From positions 4,958,940-5,022,939 of the forward strand of contig CM067521.1 in assembly GCA_034509495.1 (NCBI GenBank): 64,000 nucleotides of DNA, in the 5' to 3' direction. The notes under the pieces are model-generated. The model worked only from the letters and a program-made list of their open reading frames with translations. It was not told where the DNA came from and did not search any database. Position 1 is the first letter of the stretch. The number at the start of each line of letters is the position of its first letter. Positions 1 to 11,599 of this stretch are shown here, piece after piece. The DNA is from Acestrorhynchus altus (lineage: Eukaryota > Chordata > Actinopteri > Characiformes > Acestrorhynchidae). Position numbers and translations under genes: made by a program.

Positions 1-1247
1 AAAAGTAAGAAAAAAAGACACTAAAAATCAATACAATCATATACGAGTGAAAAGTTTTTTTGTTCAAAATTTAATTAACAAATGTAAATATTTCAGATAT
101 GTCAGTGCTTTAAGTTTGATACTGATTTGCTGAATTTAAATATTGTAATAATGTTTCAATATTTACATAAGATTCTGGATTTCAGATTTTAATGAGCTAT
201 AAGCTATCCTGATCAATAGTAAATAAAAAACATATTAAATATGCAAATTGTACATGTAATGCATACAAAATATAACTTTGTGAAATTATGAGCACAAATA
301 AACTTTTTCACAATATTCAAATTTTCTGAGATGCACCAGTAAAAGTAATAATAAACATGAATGACAGATGGAAATGTATAACAAATTAATGGAACAAATA
401 ATAAAAGATGTATGGTTAGTTATAAGATTTATTCAAAAGCAATGTTTTATCTACTCTGATTGTGAACTACTGTCCACGAATGCAACTTGAATAAATTTAA
501 AATTATTCTTAGCTAAATAATATGTAGACACTTAAAACATTCTTTTTTAAACTATTGTTGTCTCAAGTTATTAAATTAATTTAAAAAAAAAACAAAAAAA
601 AAACATCCCCTTTATTTAATAAAGGCACCACCTCTAACCTGAGGGAACAATTTACTAAACCAAACCTGTTACTCATATCTGTAAATCCTATTTTTCTACC
701 TTGATAATTTAGCTCTGTAAGTAAAAGTCAAAACATAGCTGGTCAAAATAGCATCTAAAGGGATGGTAATGAGTAATTCCCCCCATCAGCTGATCAGCCA
801 AGACGTTTCATGTCAAAAATTTACTTCTTCATCAAAAGGAAGTGGCAGAAGTTACAGAATTTATTAGTTCCAAATAGATCATTTTCACTGCAATACTCCC
901 ACATTTCAGATTCCATAGTCAGAAAGTTGGATGCACAACAAAGTGCGTAATACACTATTAACTGGTATCACTTACAATAATATCACAAGACATAAAAAGT
1001 GGGACATATTTTGGTTTGATTCATCATAACACAGCAGTTAAATACCAGCTGTTTTTGTAAATGTACAATCATCAGAATTTAAAACTGTAACTTATACTCT
1101 TGCAATGAAGATACATTCCTTTACACTCTACCATTTGAAATCTGCATGACTATTTACATCTCAACCACTCAATTATGTAGAAAGTTTGAAGTAGATGATT
1201 GTTAATGTACAGGGTTTACTGCATAGGATAATGCATAGCATAATATA
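1..1247. other. AT-rich gene-free stretch
   Basis: Strongly A/T-rich sequence with several homopolymer A runs near 580-602. I see no open frame with recognisable protein similarity, no splice-flanked exon and no clear repeat structure. It could be the 3' UTR or downstream flank of a gene outside the window, but nothing here proves that. Confidence 0.5.
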
Positions 1248-1249
1248 TA

Positions 1250-2169
1250 CAGTACAGGCCAAAAGTTTGGACACAGCTTCTCATTCAATGCATTTTCTGT
1301 ATTTTCATGACTATTTACAGGGGTTGGACAATGAAACTGAAACACCTGGTTTTAGACCACAATAATTGATTAGTATGGTGTACTAGGCCCTCCTTTTGCG
1401 GCCAATACAGCATCAATTCATCTTGGGAATGACATTTTTTGGATACAGTCCAGGTTAGCACCCGAACATCCCTTTCAGACAGCTTCTTCTTGGATCCACA
1501 GTTAATCCTGTTGGATGTGGTTGGTCCTTCTTGGTGGTGCTGACATTACCCTGGATACCGTGGCTCTTGATACATCACAAAGACTTGCTGTCTTGGTCAC
1601 AGATGCGCCAGCAAGACGCATGACAAACTCTGGTATTTCATGCATTGCAATATTTTGAGCAAAACTGTGCTCTTACCTGCTAATTGAACCTTCACACTCT
1701 GTTCTTACTGGTTCAATGTGCAATTAATGAAGATTGGCCACCAGGCTCCTCCAATTTAGCCATGAAACCTCCCACACTAAAATGACAGGTGTTTCAGTTT
1801 CATTGTCCAACCCATTGTAGATTCTCACTGACGGCATCAAAACTATGAATGAACATGGAATGGAATGTGGAGTTTTGTACTTAACAATAAAAAGGTGAAA
1901 TAACTGAAAACATGTTTTATATTCTAGTTTCTTCAAAATAGCCTTCTATGCTCTGATTACTGCTTTGCACACTCTTGGCATTCTCTCAATGAGCCACCTC
2001 TGGGAACTCCTTCAAGACTGTTGGAAAACCATTCCAGGTGACTACTCTTGAAGCTCATTCAGAGAATGCCAAGAGTTTGATGCCTTCAGTGAGAATCTAC
2101 AATGGAAATAGTTGTGAAAATACAGAAAACTGAGAATGAGAAAGTGTGTCCAAATTTTGGCCTGTACTG
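1250..2169. mobile_element. Non-autonomous Tc1-type element with TIRs, interrupted by a second element
   Basis: The left end CAGTACAGGCCAAAAG (from 1250) is mirrored by a right end terminating in GGCCTGTACTG at 2159-2169, and each end is flanked by TA (1248-1249 and 2170-2171), the Tc1/mariner target duplication. Interior text matches the long subterminal repeats of a common fish Tc1-like family. The transposase region is missing, so this is a deletion derivative. It is split by the element at 1318-1813. Confidence 0.8.
1318..1813. mobile_element. MITE nested inside the Tc1-type element (family A)
   Basis: Inverted ends of about 28 bp: GGGGTTGGACAATGAAACTG at the left (from 1320) and the reverse complement of GGTTGGACAATGAAACTG at the right (about 1786-1813). 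The host sequence on the two sides joins into a continuous Tc1-like subterminal repeat once this block is removed. A second copy lies at 35183-35655. It codes for nothing. Confidence 0.8.
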
Positions 2170-2384
2170 TATACTGAGCTTAGTTGGTGGGTCTGCTGGG
2201 ATAATCAATGCTCAAAAAATATTTTTAACCTGTAGATTGGTAATTGTATTTTCTTTGCAAAGGAACACAAAAAATAAACTTATGCGATAGTGAAAAATGT
2301 GACATTTGTGAGTGAAAATGTGAAATTTAATGTGTTTTTGCATTCAGCCTTTAGACAAATATTACAAGTCCTGGTGTGGGGTAC

Positions 2385-2670
2385 ACTCCAGTGCACTATT
2401 CATACTAGGACAACATTCGTCCACATACTGCTGCCGTCTCACCTTGAAGACACAGATACTTTTCTGTGGTCAGTCGTATCTCCAGATCTATCCCTGATTG
2501 AAAATGTGTGGGATGCTGTTGGACACTCTATCAACACTCCACCCCTACCACGCCATCTGCAGAACTGAGTGAGGACATTGAAGCTGTATGGGATGGATCA
2601 TCACAGGACACCATTAGGAACCGCTACAACTCCATGCAGAGACGTCTGGCATGTTGGGTTTAACCCAATA
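2385..2670 (+). mobile_element. Tc3-like transposase C-terminal fragment (family T3)
   Basis: Conceptual translation includes SPDLSLIENVWDAVG, the final acidic region of a DDE_3 (Tc1/Tc3) transposase, followed after a frame change by a stretch resembling EDIEAVWDGSSQDTI. Only the C-terminal part remains and the frame is broken. Related fragments lie at 3665, 28205, 41455 and 48785. Confidence 0.75.
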
Positions 2671-2689
2671 TTTTAAACATTTATTGTTC

Positions 2690-3220
2690 CTGATTACCTT
2701 TATCTTTACGCATCAACTGTAAAACTGTTTAATCACATACTTAAAATATGTCATAAATCTGTCAAAAACAGTGGCTCCCACAAAGATTTCATACAGTATG
2801 TAGGACCTCAAGTGGCTGACAGGAGAGGCAAGGTGGGGAGGCTGTCAAAAACAGAGCAACTGTTGACCTCACTTATGAAGTGGAGACCGTGTTCTGCTTG
2901 GGATATGTCAAGTCCCTAAAAGGCTTTTATTGTGTCACTGTGAACTGCCTTAATGTACTCATCACACATTTGGCAGATTGATTCAGACCTAGAGGTTAAA
3001 TCCAGCACAGCTTTCATAAAACCCTGTGAGGCTGCTGGCAAACTGAGAGCATCACGAGTCCTTGACATTTTTTTATACATTCCTTTTTCTGTCTGTCAAT
3101 TTCGGTCAGTTTTCATTTCAAGTTTATAAGAGGATGACCCACAAACCAAGTTGGTGATCCACTTTTTTGCATCTGGCCTAAAAAAAAGAAAAAAGACTCA
3201 GCCCATAAATTTTTCAATCG
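2690..3220. other. No recognisable feature
   Basis: Short open frames only, none with recognisable similarity or splice context. No repeat structure seen. Confidence 0.4.
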
Positions 3221-3224
3221 TTAG

Positions 3225-3645
3225 AGATGTGCCTGTTCCTCATGAGTTCTGGCATGGACATAAAGAAATGCTCTGTAAACCAATGCTGTTGCTGTTGTTC
3301 AGATGCAACAACCCAACATTTTATTTAGAAATATTTACCTTTTTTTCTACTAATATGAGAAGTTTCAGCTTTCTGAAACTGTCAGGTCCTTCCACACTTC
3401 TGCTGGATTAAGGTCAGGACTTTGACCTTCTTTTTCTTTAAACATTCTTTGGTCTGACTAAATATGTTGTGTAGGGTCATTGTCTTGTTACATGACCCAC
3501 ATTCTCTTGAAATTCAGCTCATAGACACGTCCTTACATTTTCCTTCAGAATTCAACGATGCTTCCATTACCATGTTTCATAGATAGAATCATGTTTTATG
3601 TTGGAACACAGTGTTTTCATTTCATTTCTTTAAAGGTAACACATC
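3225..3645 (-). mobile_element. Tc1 transposon remnant (family T1), minus strand
   Basis: Read on the minus strand, this matches the central part of the Tc1 copy at 31280-32985, including the segments for the transposase region around the ATGTGGGTCATG motif. It is short and mutated with no usable frame. Confidence 0.65.
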
Positions 3646-3664
3646 TCACCTGATTTAACATCAT

Positions 3665-4220
3665 TGATGGGACTGCAGTGCTGTTGGGAAGGAAGACAAA
3701 GGTTATCAGGAACTATAACGCAACCTGCCAGACATCTCTGCGTGGAGTTCTAGAGGTTCCTAATGGTGTCCTGTGATGATCCATCCCATACAGCTTGAAT
3801 GTTCTCACTCAGTTCTGCAGATGGTGTGGTAGGGGTGGAGTGTTGATAGAGCGTCCAATAGCATCCCACACATTTTCAATCAGGGATAGATCTGGAGATG
3901 CGACTGACCACGGCAGAGTATCTGTGTCTTCAAGGGGAGATCTTCAGACAGCAGCAGTATGTAGATGAGCGTTGTCCTGTTGGAATATCGTGTTCAGAAA
4001 TGGTAGGACCACTGGTTGAAAGACCTCATTAATTTTATTAATGAAGACCAAAGGTGATCTGGCATTGTACGAAATTGCAGCTCATACCATGACACCACAA
4101 TGACACTTCTGGACATGTGATGCATGACAAAAGGTTGATCTTGGTGCTGACACCTTACACAGATTCATTGGTCAAGACAAAAGTGGACAAAAGTGCATCC
4201 CTCTGGGTGCAGCTATTTTT
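3665..4220 (-). mobile_element. Tc3-like transposase fragment (family T3), minus strand
   Basis: The reverse complement of the C-terminal block seen at 2385-2670, extended upstream to the part that encodes the ISYNGRSPLVFI-like core in the 41.5-42.3 kb copy. Many disruptions. With 2385-2670 it forms an imperfect inverted pair about 1 kb apart. Confidence 0.7.
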
Positions 4221-4402
4221 TGGGGAATGAGTTTAGAGATAATACTAAATAATACACTTACTGCCCAGACAGGGAGCTTTCCATTCTCATTTTACAGAGG
4301 ACTGAAACTTTTGCTACATTGCTGTATGTGTTTAGTCCGTGTGACGTGTTTATGTACGTCCAAACACCATCAGTCTGCATGCTTTTGTTTGCTGTGTGCA
4401 GA

Positions 4403-4406
4403 TGTG

Positions 4407-4488
<82 letters not shown>

Positions 4489-4616
4489 TCAGAGTGATGT
4501 AACCTGCCTTTGAGATGGAACTGTTCACCAATTGTTTGACTCTCCTCACACAGCTGCTGTATTGTAGCTGATTTCCACTTAAACAGAGACACAGTGCTCA
4601 CTGCTTTGATCAGTCA

Positions 4617-4657
<41 letters not shown>
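4403..4657. repeat. TG and CA dinucleotide microsatellites
   Basis: A (TG)n tract at about 4403-4486, broken once by TTT, is followed 130 bp later by a (CA)n tract at 4617-4657. The two are mutually complementary and could pair. Cysteine/valine- or histidine/threonine-rich open frames here are artefacts of the repeat. Confidence 0.95.
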
Positions 4658-4659
<2 letters not shown>

Positions 4660-4969
4660 TCCTCATTAGAAACGCTGAGTGAAAGCACTTAAACACCAAC
4701 CTAATGGAGCATTCATTACCTGTGCTGAGGCCTGTGGTGGAGTTTTACTGACAGATAGGAGACTCTGGTGGGTGTCAGCCCCTAAAGACATATCAGAATG
4801 ATTTTAAAACTGATTTTACAAATAAATAAATATCTTTCATTTAAAAACATTAATGTTTGGTCTCTTTTGACAGAATGTTACCACTCTAAACTGAAAAAGA
4901 TTTATTTTTATTATTTGAAATCACACAGTCAGTTATTGAATAATTTATTGTCAGCTATAGTATGGCTAT

Positions 4970-5645
4970 GACTGGCTATGATTGGTTACTCTTTGACTGG
5001 ATCCCCTTTGATTGGTCTTTCTTTGGTTGGTTACTCTTTGATTGGTACTCTTTTATTGATTACACTAGGACTGGTTACTCTTTTATTGATTACTGTTCGG
5101 TTGGTTACTCTTTGATTAAATACACTTTGATTGGTTAACCTATGATTGGTTACTCTTGATTGGTTAACCTATGATAGATTACTCAATAATTGGTTGCTCT
5201 TTTTTTTAAACTACAGTATGATTGGTTGCTCTTTGATTGGTCACCGTTTGGTTGATTACGTTGTGATTGGTTACTTTTTGATTAGTTTCTCTATAATTGG
5301 TTATTCTTTGATTGGTTAAACTATAATTGGTTACAATTTGGTTGGTTACTCTGTGATTGGTTACTCTTTGATTGGGTTCTCTATAATTGATTACACTGTA
5401 ATTGGTTACTCTTTGCTTGTTACCCTTTGATTGGTAGCGCTGGCAGCTGTGCGAATTTGCAATTTCCCTCTGGGATTAATAAAGTCATTCTGATACTGAT
5501 TTATTGATTACACTATAATTGGTTAATCTTTTATTGATTTCTCTCTCACTGTCTACTCTTTGATTACTAAGTCTACTTACTAAGAACAGTTACAGCTTTC
5601 AGATTGGTTCATCTGTGATTGGTTACTTGTTGATTGGTTTACCTT
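4970..5645. repeat. About 15-bp minisatellite (ATTGGTTACTCTTTG)
   Basis: Around 40 degenerate copies of a unit close to ATTGGTTACTCTTTG, with many point changes and small indels, so an old array. It is interrupted near 5437-5501 by a retrotransposon tail. Confidence 0.9.
5437..5501 (+). mobile_element. LINE 3' tail inserted in the minisatellite
   Basis: The text AATTTCCCTCTGGGATTAAT followed by AAAG and a short degenerate TCTGATACTGAT tail is the typical 3' end of fish non-LTR retrotransposons. Only the terminal 65 bp or so is present, as in strongly 5'-truncated copies. Confidence 0.7.
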
Positions 5646-5679
5646 CTGATAGATTGAAAACACCTGACTCTAATTTCAC

Positions 5680-5880
5680 CTTCAAATGATGTGCTTATCC
5701 TAAAGCTTTTTCCACCAGATATGAAATTTTGGATCATTTTATTCAGTATGTAAATGAGCGAGTGTAATATTTGTGTCTCATTTGTTTGATTTGGCTCTCC
5801 TTGTCTACTCTTAGGACTTGATCTGAAGAATCTGAAATATAGAAAATTCTAAAGGCTTCACAAACTGTACAGTTACAGCT
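5680..5880 (+). mobile_element. 3' end of a Tc1 transposon (family T1)
   Basis: Matches the 3' non-coding part of the Tc1 family seen at 31280-32985 (GGATCATTTT, the GTGTAATATT region, then a subterminal AGAAAATTCTAAAGG). No coding sequence is left. Confidence 0.65.
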
Positions 5881-6203
5881 TCAATAACATACAGTCATCA
5901 GAGGTGATTATTAAGGTGTAAAGTTATTGTCCATTACATTTTACAATAGATGCTTAAAGAATGAGTCTAATGTTGGGAGAGGGAGATAAAGCCCCATTCT
6001 GTGCTTTTGTCTGTTTGCCTGATTGTCTGTCTCTTTTACAGACTTAATCTGCTTTGTATAGATTGTCTGGCGATTCTGAGGGCAGATTGAATGAACTGAC
6101 TCTGATGAGGAAAGAACTCGTCATTGACATTGTGTTTTTAAAAGGATGACCCTTAAAGGTCAAGGTAACGGAGCAGTACTTTGGTAATAAGCGAACGATA
6201 TGC

Positions 6204-6256
<53 letters not shown>
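6204..6256. repeat. Compound (TG)n(AG)n microsatellite
   Basis: TG repeats at 6204-6220 run directly into AG repeats at 6221-6256. Confidence 0.95.
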
Positions 6257-6259
<3 letters not shown>

Positions 6260-6260
<1 letters not shown>

Positions 6261-6765
6261 ACAGTGAGACATTTGGTTCCTTGGTTTGTTTGAGTTGAAA
6301 GATGCACACAATCCAGCAGAGCAGGGGAAGAGTGGAGCTATTGTGATGTGACACTGGAGAAGAGAGGGAGAGAATATACAGTAACTGTATGACTATTGTT
6401 GGGAACAGAGTGAAGAGGGGGAGGCGTGTCTTTGTGGTCCATGTGAGGTGGTGTGGTTGGTTTCACTATTGAGAGCAAGCTCACTTTGACCTCCACATCT
6501 GACGTAAACATGCAGGTTTGTGCTTCTCTTGAGTGCAGACAGGTGATAAATCAGCTACTGTTACTGAGGCCTCCAGTGACTCAGGAACCGCAGACCAACT
6601 GCTCTGAGATCAGCACTGGCTGCAGGGTTGACTGGAAATCATAACAGGGTTTCCTATACGCAAATCATGGTCACATGGAGGGTCTCTGAAGTAGAGGTGG
6701 GAAGTGACATATATAATATGTACTGTGGGCGTATGGTGACATCATCATGCAGTAGGCAAAAGTAA
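6260..6765. other. No recognisable feature
   Basis: Unique-looking sequence. No exon, RNA gene or transposon identified. Confidence 0.4.
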
Positions 6766-6767
6766 CG

Positions 6768-8912
6768 AATCTGATGAGTTACTGAATCACTTATTGTAGG
6801 TACTGAATCATTTATAATAGTTAGTGAATCATTTATAATAATTACTGAATCATTTCATGTGTGACTAAATCATTTTTGCTACCAACTGAATAATTTTAGT
6901 AATTATTGTACAATTTACAGTAGCAATTTGATCCTAATAATTTACACTAACTGCTCATTTATGTCAGACATGCAATCATTTGCAGTAGTTATTGAATCAG
7001 AAACTGAAAAAACTCATTAAGAAGGCAATTTCTGTCCTGGGAAGCCCCTTAGACCCAGTGCAGATGGTGGCAGACACAAGGATGTTAGCCAAGCTGGCGT
7101 CTATGCTGGAGAACAACATCCACCCCATGCATGAGACTCTGGCAGCACTGAGCAGCTTCATTGACAGGCTGCTCCGCCCTAAGTGTGTGAAGGAGCGGTA
7201 TCACAGGTCCTTCCTCCCTGCTGCTGTTAGACTGTACCTGTACTGCTCTCAGCAGACCACGGACACACACACACACTTAACACACTTAAGAGTTTTCCAA
7301 TTCAACATAATGTGCAATACTCTATGTATATAATGTTTTTATATAATGTTGTAGATACTATACTGTGTATGCTATACTATTATTGTACTGAGCGCTGTTC
7401 TTTCCCTTTGCTGCTGCAACATTGTGAATTGACCCACTGACTGATGATTATCTTATCTCTTAACTTGTGAATCTCCTAAAGCGTCTACACAATCAATTAT
7501 AGTAGTCACTGAATCATTTCTATTTGATACTGAATCATTCACAGTAGAAAATGAGTCATTTATTGTAGATACTGAATATTTTATAGTAGTTATTGAATCA
7601 TTTATTGTAGATTCTGAGTCATTTGTAGAAGTTAACAAATCGGTAATATTATATGACTTATATGACTTATGACTTATTATAGACCCTGAATCATTCATAG
7701 TAGAATGAGTCATTTATAGTAGATACTGATTCTTTTATTGTAGTTACTTATTCTTTTGTAGTAGTTACTGATTCTTTTGTAGTAGTTACTAATTATTTTA
7801 TAGTAGTTGCTGATTCTTTTATAGTAGTTACTGATTCTTTTGTAGTAGATACTGATTCTTTTGTAGTAGTTACTGATTCTTTTGTAGTAGTTACTGAATG
7901 TTTTGTAGTAGTTACTGATTCTTTTGTAGTAGTTACTGATTCTTTTATAGTAGTTACTGATTCTTTTATAGTAGTTACTCATTCGTTTGTAGTAGTTACT
8001 GAATCTTTTGTAGTAGTTACTGATTCTTTTATAGTAGTTACTGATTCTTTTGTAGTAGTTACTGAATGTTTTGTAGTAGTTACTGATTCTTTTGTAGTAG
8101 TTACTGATTCTTTTATAGTAGTTACTGATTCTTTTGTAGAAGTTACTGATTCTTTTATAGTAGTTACTGATTCTTTTATAGTAGTTACTCATTCATTTGT
8201 AGTAGTTACTGAATCTTTTGTAGTAGTTACTGATTCTTTTATAGTAGTTACTGATTCTTTTGTAGAAGTTACTGATTCTTTTATAGTAGTTACTGATTCT
8301 TTTATAGTAGTTACTCATCCTTTTGTAGTAGTTACTGATTCTTTTGTAGTAGTTACGGATTCTTTTATAGTAGTTACTGATTCTTTTATAGTAGTTACTC
8401 ATTCTTTTATAGTAGTTACTGATTCTTTTATAGTAGTTACTCATTCTTTTATAGTAGTTACTCATTCTTTTATAGTAGTTACGGATTTTTTTGTAGTAGT
8501 TACTGATTGTTTTGTAGTAGTTACGAATTCTTTTATAGTAGTTACTGATTCTTTTGTAGTAGTTACTGATTCTTTTATAGTAGTTACTCATTCTTTTATA
8601 GTAGTTAGTCATTCTTTTATAGTAGTTACTGAATCTTTTGTAGTAGTTACTCATTCTTTTATAGTAGTTACTCATTCTTTTGTAGTAGTTACTCATTCTT
8701 TTATAGTAGTTACTGATTCTTTTGTAGAAGTTACTGATTCTTTAATAGTAGTTACTGATTCTTTTGTAGTAGTTACTGATTCTTTTGTAGTAGTTACTGA
8801 TTCTTTTGTAGTAGTTGCTGATTCTTTAATAGTAGTTACTGATTCTTTTATAGTAGTTACTGATTCTTTTGTAGTAGTTACTGAATCTTTTAATGTAGTT
8901 ACTGAATTGTAC
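6768..8912. repeat. 21-bp minisatellite, degenerate at left, homogeneous at right
   Basis: Units near TTACTGATTCTTTTRTAGTAG run almost without phase change from about 7715 to 8900 (about 56 copies). Older 20-21 bp relatives such as TACTGAATCATTTATAGTAG occupy 6768-6990 and 7480-7710. A LINE fragment separates the two old blocks. Because 21 is a multiple of three, the minus strand stays open as a heptapeptide repeat (SNYYKRI) over 8193-8696 and 7710-8192, separated by a single TGA. Distinctive variant units recur 210 bp apart (near 7981 and 8191) and about 168 bp apart (near 7896 and 8063), which suggests block duplications within the array. Confidence 0.95.
7000..7475 (+). mobile_element. LINE 3' fragment: reverse transcriptase C-terminus and tail
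   Basis: An open frame from about 6992 to 7333 contains SSFIDRLLRPKCVKERYHRS and FLPAAVRLYLY. This is the characteristic C-terminus of fish non-LTR reverse transcriptases (a cysteine-containing tail, then a conserved SFLPAAVRL motif). The non-coding 3' end finishes with GATTATCTTATCTCTT, a short degenerate tail. The copy is 5' truncated and inserted into the minisatellite. Confidence 0.75.
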
Positions 8913-8999
8913 TAATTAAGTCTTATAAAACTCAAAATAAGTCAAAGGTTTAAGAAATGAATGACCACTTAGGTCTAGGGCTGCGGGTTCTGAGAGTGA

Positions 9000-9190
9000 C
9001 CCTGTGACATGCAGTGGGTGAATGGCTATCCTAATCCCCCCTAAAGGTGAGTGTGAGTGTGCATGGTACTCAGTGATGAACTGACACCCTGTCCAGGGGC
9101 TTTCTGCCTTGAGCTCAATGATTTCGGTCAGTACTGGACCCACCTCAACCCCCGACCAGGAAGAAGCAGACAAGAAGCTGGATGAAATGA
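9000..9190 (+). mobile_element. SINE/LINE-type 3' body fragment
   Basis: The segment from GTGAGTGTGCATGGTACTC through CTGACACCCTGTCCAGGG to GAAGAAGCAGACAAGAAG matches the 3' half of the repeat at 46200-46430 and 51393-51630. The promoter-bearing 5' half is absent. Confidence 0.6.
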
Positions 9191-9930
9191 AGATAGCTGA
9201 GATGTTGAAGAAAGCTGAAAGTTCTGGTGAAGTTGTTGGTAATTCTGGAGCTGGACATGTATGTCCAGCGTGGCGTGTTTAAAACGTGTCGTTGGCTCGT
9301 GCTCCAGGCCTTCTGGTGAGGCGAATGTGTTCTGCCCTACAGGACAAAGTTCTGCTTCACTAAAAATAAAAGACAATTATGCAGCGATAATGGCTTTGGT
9401 CTTCCCCTGGGGAACGCTCTTATTAGAACAGTATTAGAGTAGTGTTGCTCTAATTAACCACTGTGGATGGGACTTGGACTGCTCTTTGTGCTCACACCAC
9501 AAATATTGATCTGCTCTAAGTGTCTGTTTCCAGCTTAATGCATGATCAGGACTGCATACTGAAAAACCTCACATTTGCAGGAGTGGAGGTGGGGCTGGAG
9601 CAAGGAAGGTGAAGTGATGTAAGTCAAGAAACTCAACCAGGCTCCTCAATGACGTGTGGACCTCGTGTGTATTTGACTGGAGCAAATGTGATTGGCTGAA
9701 CTCAGCATACAGTAATAAATCCCACCTTGCCTGTATGTTTACCTGATTCATAGGAGGAAAGTGGCATGATCATGGTTTTCTCATCATGGTATGGCAGTTC
9801 CATCACACTGAGCCTGGAATCCGACTTCTGTGGCCCACCCACTAATTCATTCTTTGAGATTTTAATGTTGCTGGTTGGACAAGCTGTACTGAATGCTATT
9901 TAAGATCTCATTCACGTTTCACACACATAC
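9191..9930. other. No recognisable feature
   Basis: Mixed-composition sequence. Open frames on the minus strand have no recognisable similarity. Confidence 0.4.
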
Positions 9931-9954
9931 CAATTCAATCTGGTTTGAATTGGT

Positions 9955-10262
9955 CACATACCCTGTCTTGTTCATGTCTGGTCTTTGTTTTGTTTTTCTC
10001 CCCTTGTTTCAGAGCACATGTCATGTCTCCACCCATTCCCAGCTGTGTCTCATGTAGCCTCAAGTCCAGGAGTTAATTAACATGTCTCATTATTTAAGTC
10101 CTGCTGTTTGAGTCTGTCCTAGTCAGTCTTCTTGTCTACTCGTCTTGTCAACATGTCTTGTGGTGATGGTTAGTGTAAGTTATCTGTGTAATCTGTTAAT
10201 AAATACAACTCTACAGGTACTTCCGCCTCCACCTACCTCTGTAAGTTCTATGCACCTGACAG
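9955..10262 (+). mobile_element. Probable solo LTR
   Basis: A promoter-like segment (ATTATTTAAGTCCTGC) is followed by a T-rich, CT-rich block, an AATAAA at about 10198, and a terminus ending in GCACCTGACAG. This order (TATA-like box, polyadenylation signal, terminal CA/TGACAG-type end) is typical of fish Ty3/Gypsy-type LTRs. No internal gag or pol sequence and no second LTR are visible. The left boundary is uncertain. Confidence 0.4.
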
Positions 10263-10289
10263 AAATATAATTTCAAATGCAGAATATTT

Positions 10290-10965
10290 GCACAGAAAAG
10301 ATGCTATGATGGTTGCTATGGTGTTGCCATAGTGATTGCTAAGGTGTTGCTAGATGGTTACTATACTTGTTAGATTGTTGCTCAGGTGTAGCTATACTCT
10401 AGCAGTTGTTACCAAGGTGTTGCTAGGTGGTTGCCAAGGTGTTGCAATGGGATAGCTCTTGGTTACTATGGTTTTGATATGTGGTTGCTAAAGTGGTGCT
10501 ATGGTAGGGTTGTTGGTTGCTAAGGTGGTACCATGGCATATTTGTTGATTGGTAAAGTGTTCCTTTGTACTTGCTATGGTGTTGCTAAGGCATTGCTAGG
10601 TGGTTGCTAAGGTGCTGCTATGGAATTGCACTTGGTTGCTATGGTGTTGCTATGTTGTTCTTGCTAAGGTCATGCTAATAGTTGCTAGGGTGCTTGCTAG
10701 GGCTATGGGCCCCTTCACTGTCTCAGTGACCCACACCTATAGAAGCCAATCTGGAGTGTAACTGTTGGTTGCTAATGCATTGCAAGATGGTTGCTAAGGT
10801 GAAACTATGCCGTTGGTAAGTTACCGAGTTGGTTTGCCAAGGTGTTGCTAGGCAATTCCTAGATGTTGCTAGGCTGTTTCTGTACTGCTGATAGGTGTTG
10901 CTATGGTATGGCTGTTGGTTGTTAAGGTGTTGCTAGGTGGTTGCTATCTTGTACCACAGAATAAA
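10290..10965. repeat. Minisatellite of GTTGCTATGGTGTTGCTAAG type
   Basis: Variable 10-bp half-units (GTTGCTAAGG, GTTGCTATGG, GTTGCTAGGT) arranged in loose tandem, heavily mutated. The same motif occurs in the opposite orientation at 15065-15270 and 39330-40270. Confidence 0.9.
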
Positions 10966-11590
10966 TATCATTTCAAGTGAACAACACATTTAAAGTGAAG
11001 ACACTGAGACAATGAAGGGAGTTGTACTGTGGTACTGTACTGAAGAAGTAGTTACTTGAGCCCCGAAGAACTAACCTTGCAGAAACTACAGCCGTTCCAG
11101 AGCAGTGATATTTTGCACTGACTGGCTGCAATGATACGGGAGATCTGTCTTAACTGAAGAGGCTCACTTGAACTGACCTTTTGTAAACCAGCACTTAAAA
11201 CAGTAGCGTGGGAATCCATACAGAACTCTCCTACTCACTGATGTTGTAACTATGGAAATGCTGAGTCCTGAGGTGGAGGGAGCACGGACAAGAAAGAGAG
11301 GGGGGATAAAAGAGAAGTCCAGTAAATGTTGGGACAAGTCCAAACACCTGAATCTGCCCAAATCAATCAGAATACCATATAGACAGTGCACCCTAATATC
11401 TATATAGAACCATCTTCTGATGGGTTTCCACCAATTGATAAAGCTCTTTGACCAGACAAATTAACATTTAAGTATCCAACTGGTTCTATGTGTCATGTCT
11501 GATATATCATTTGTTGGACAGAATGAATCAGTCTATGTGTGAATGTAATCATGATCTATGTAATGATTACAATATTAGAATGAAAGGAAA
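10966..11590. other. No recognisable feature
   Basis: No exon, RNA gene or clear repeat seen. Confidence 0.4.
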
Positions 11591-11599
11591 AGTTTAGGC

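Noticed and set aside
7710..8696. Open frames of 160 and 167 codons as protein-coding genes
   Set aside because: They are products of a 21-bp minisatellite with no start context, splice sites or similarity to known proteins; kept only as a repeat and a finding.
7715..8900. Regular direct repeats as a CRISPR array
   Set aside because: There are no unique spacers, units are contiguous, and the genome is a vertebrate. The same holds for the arrays at 29.8 and 62.2 kb.
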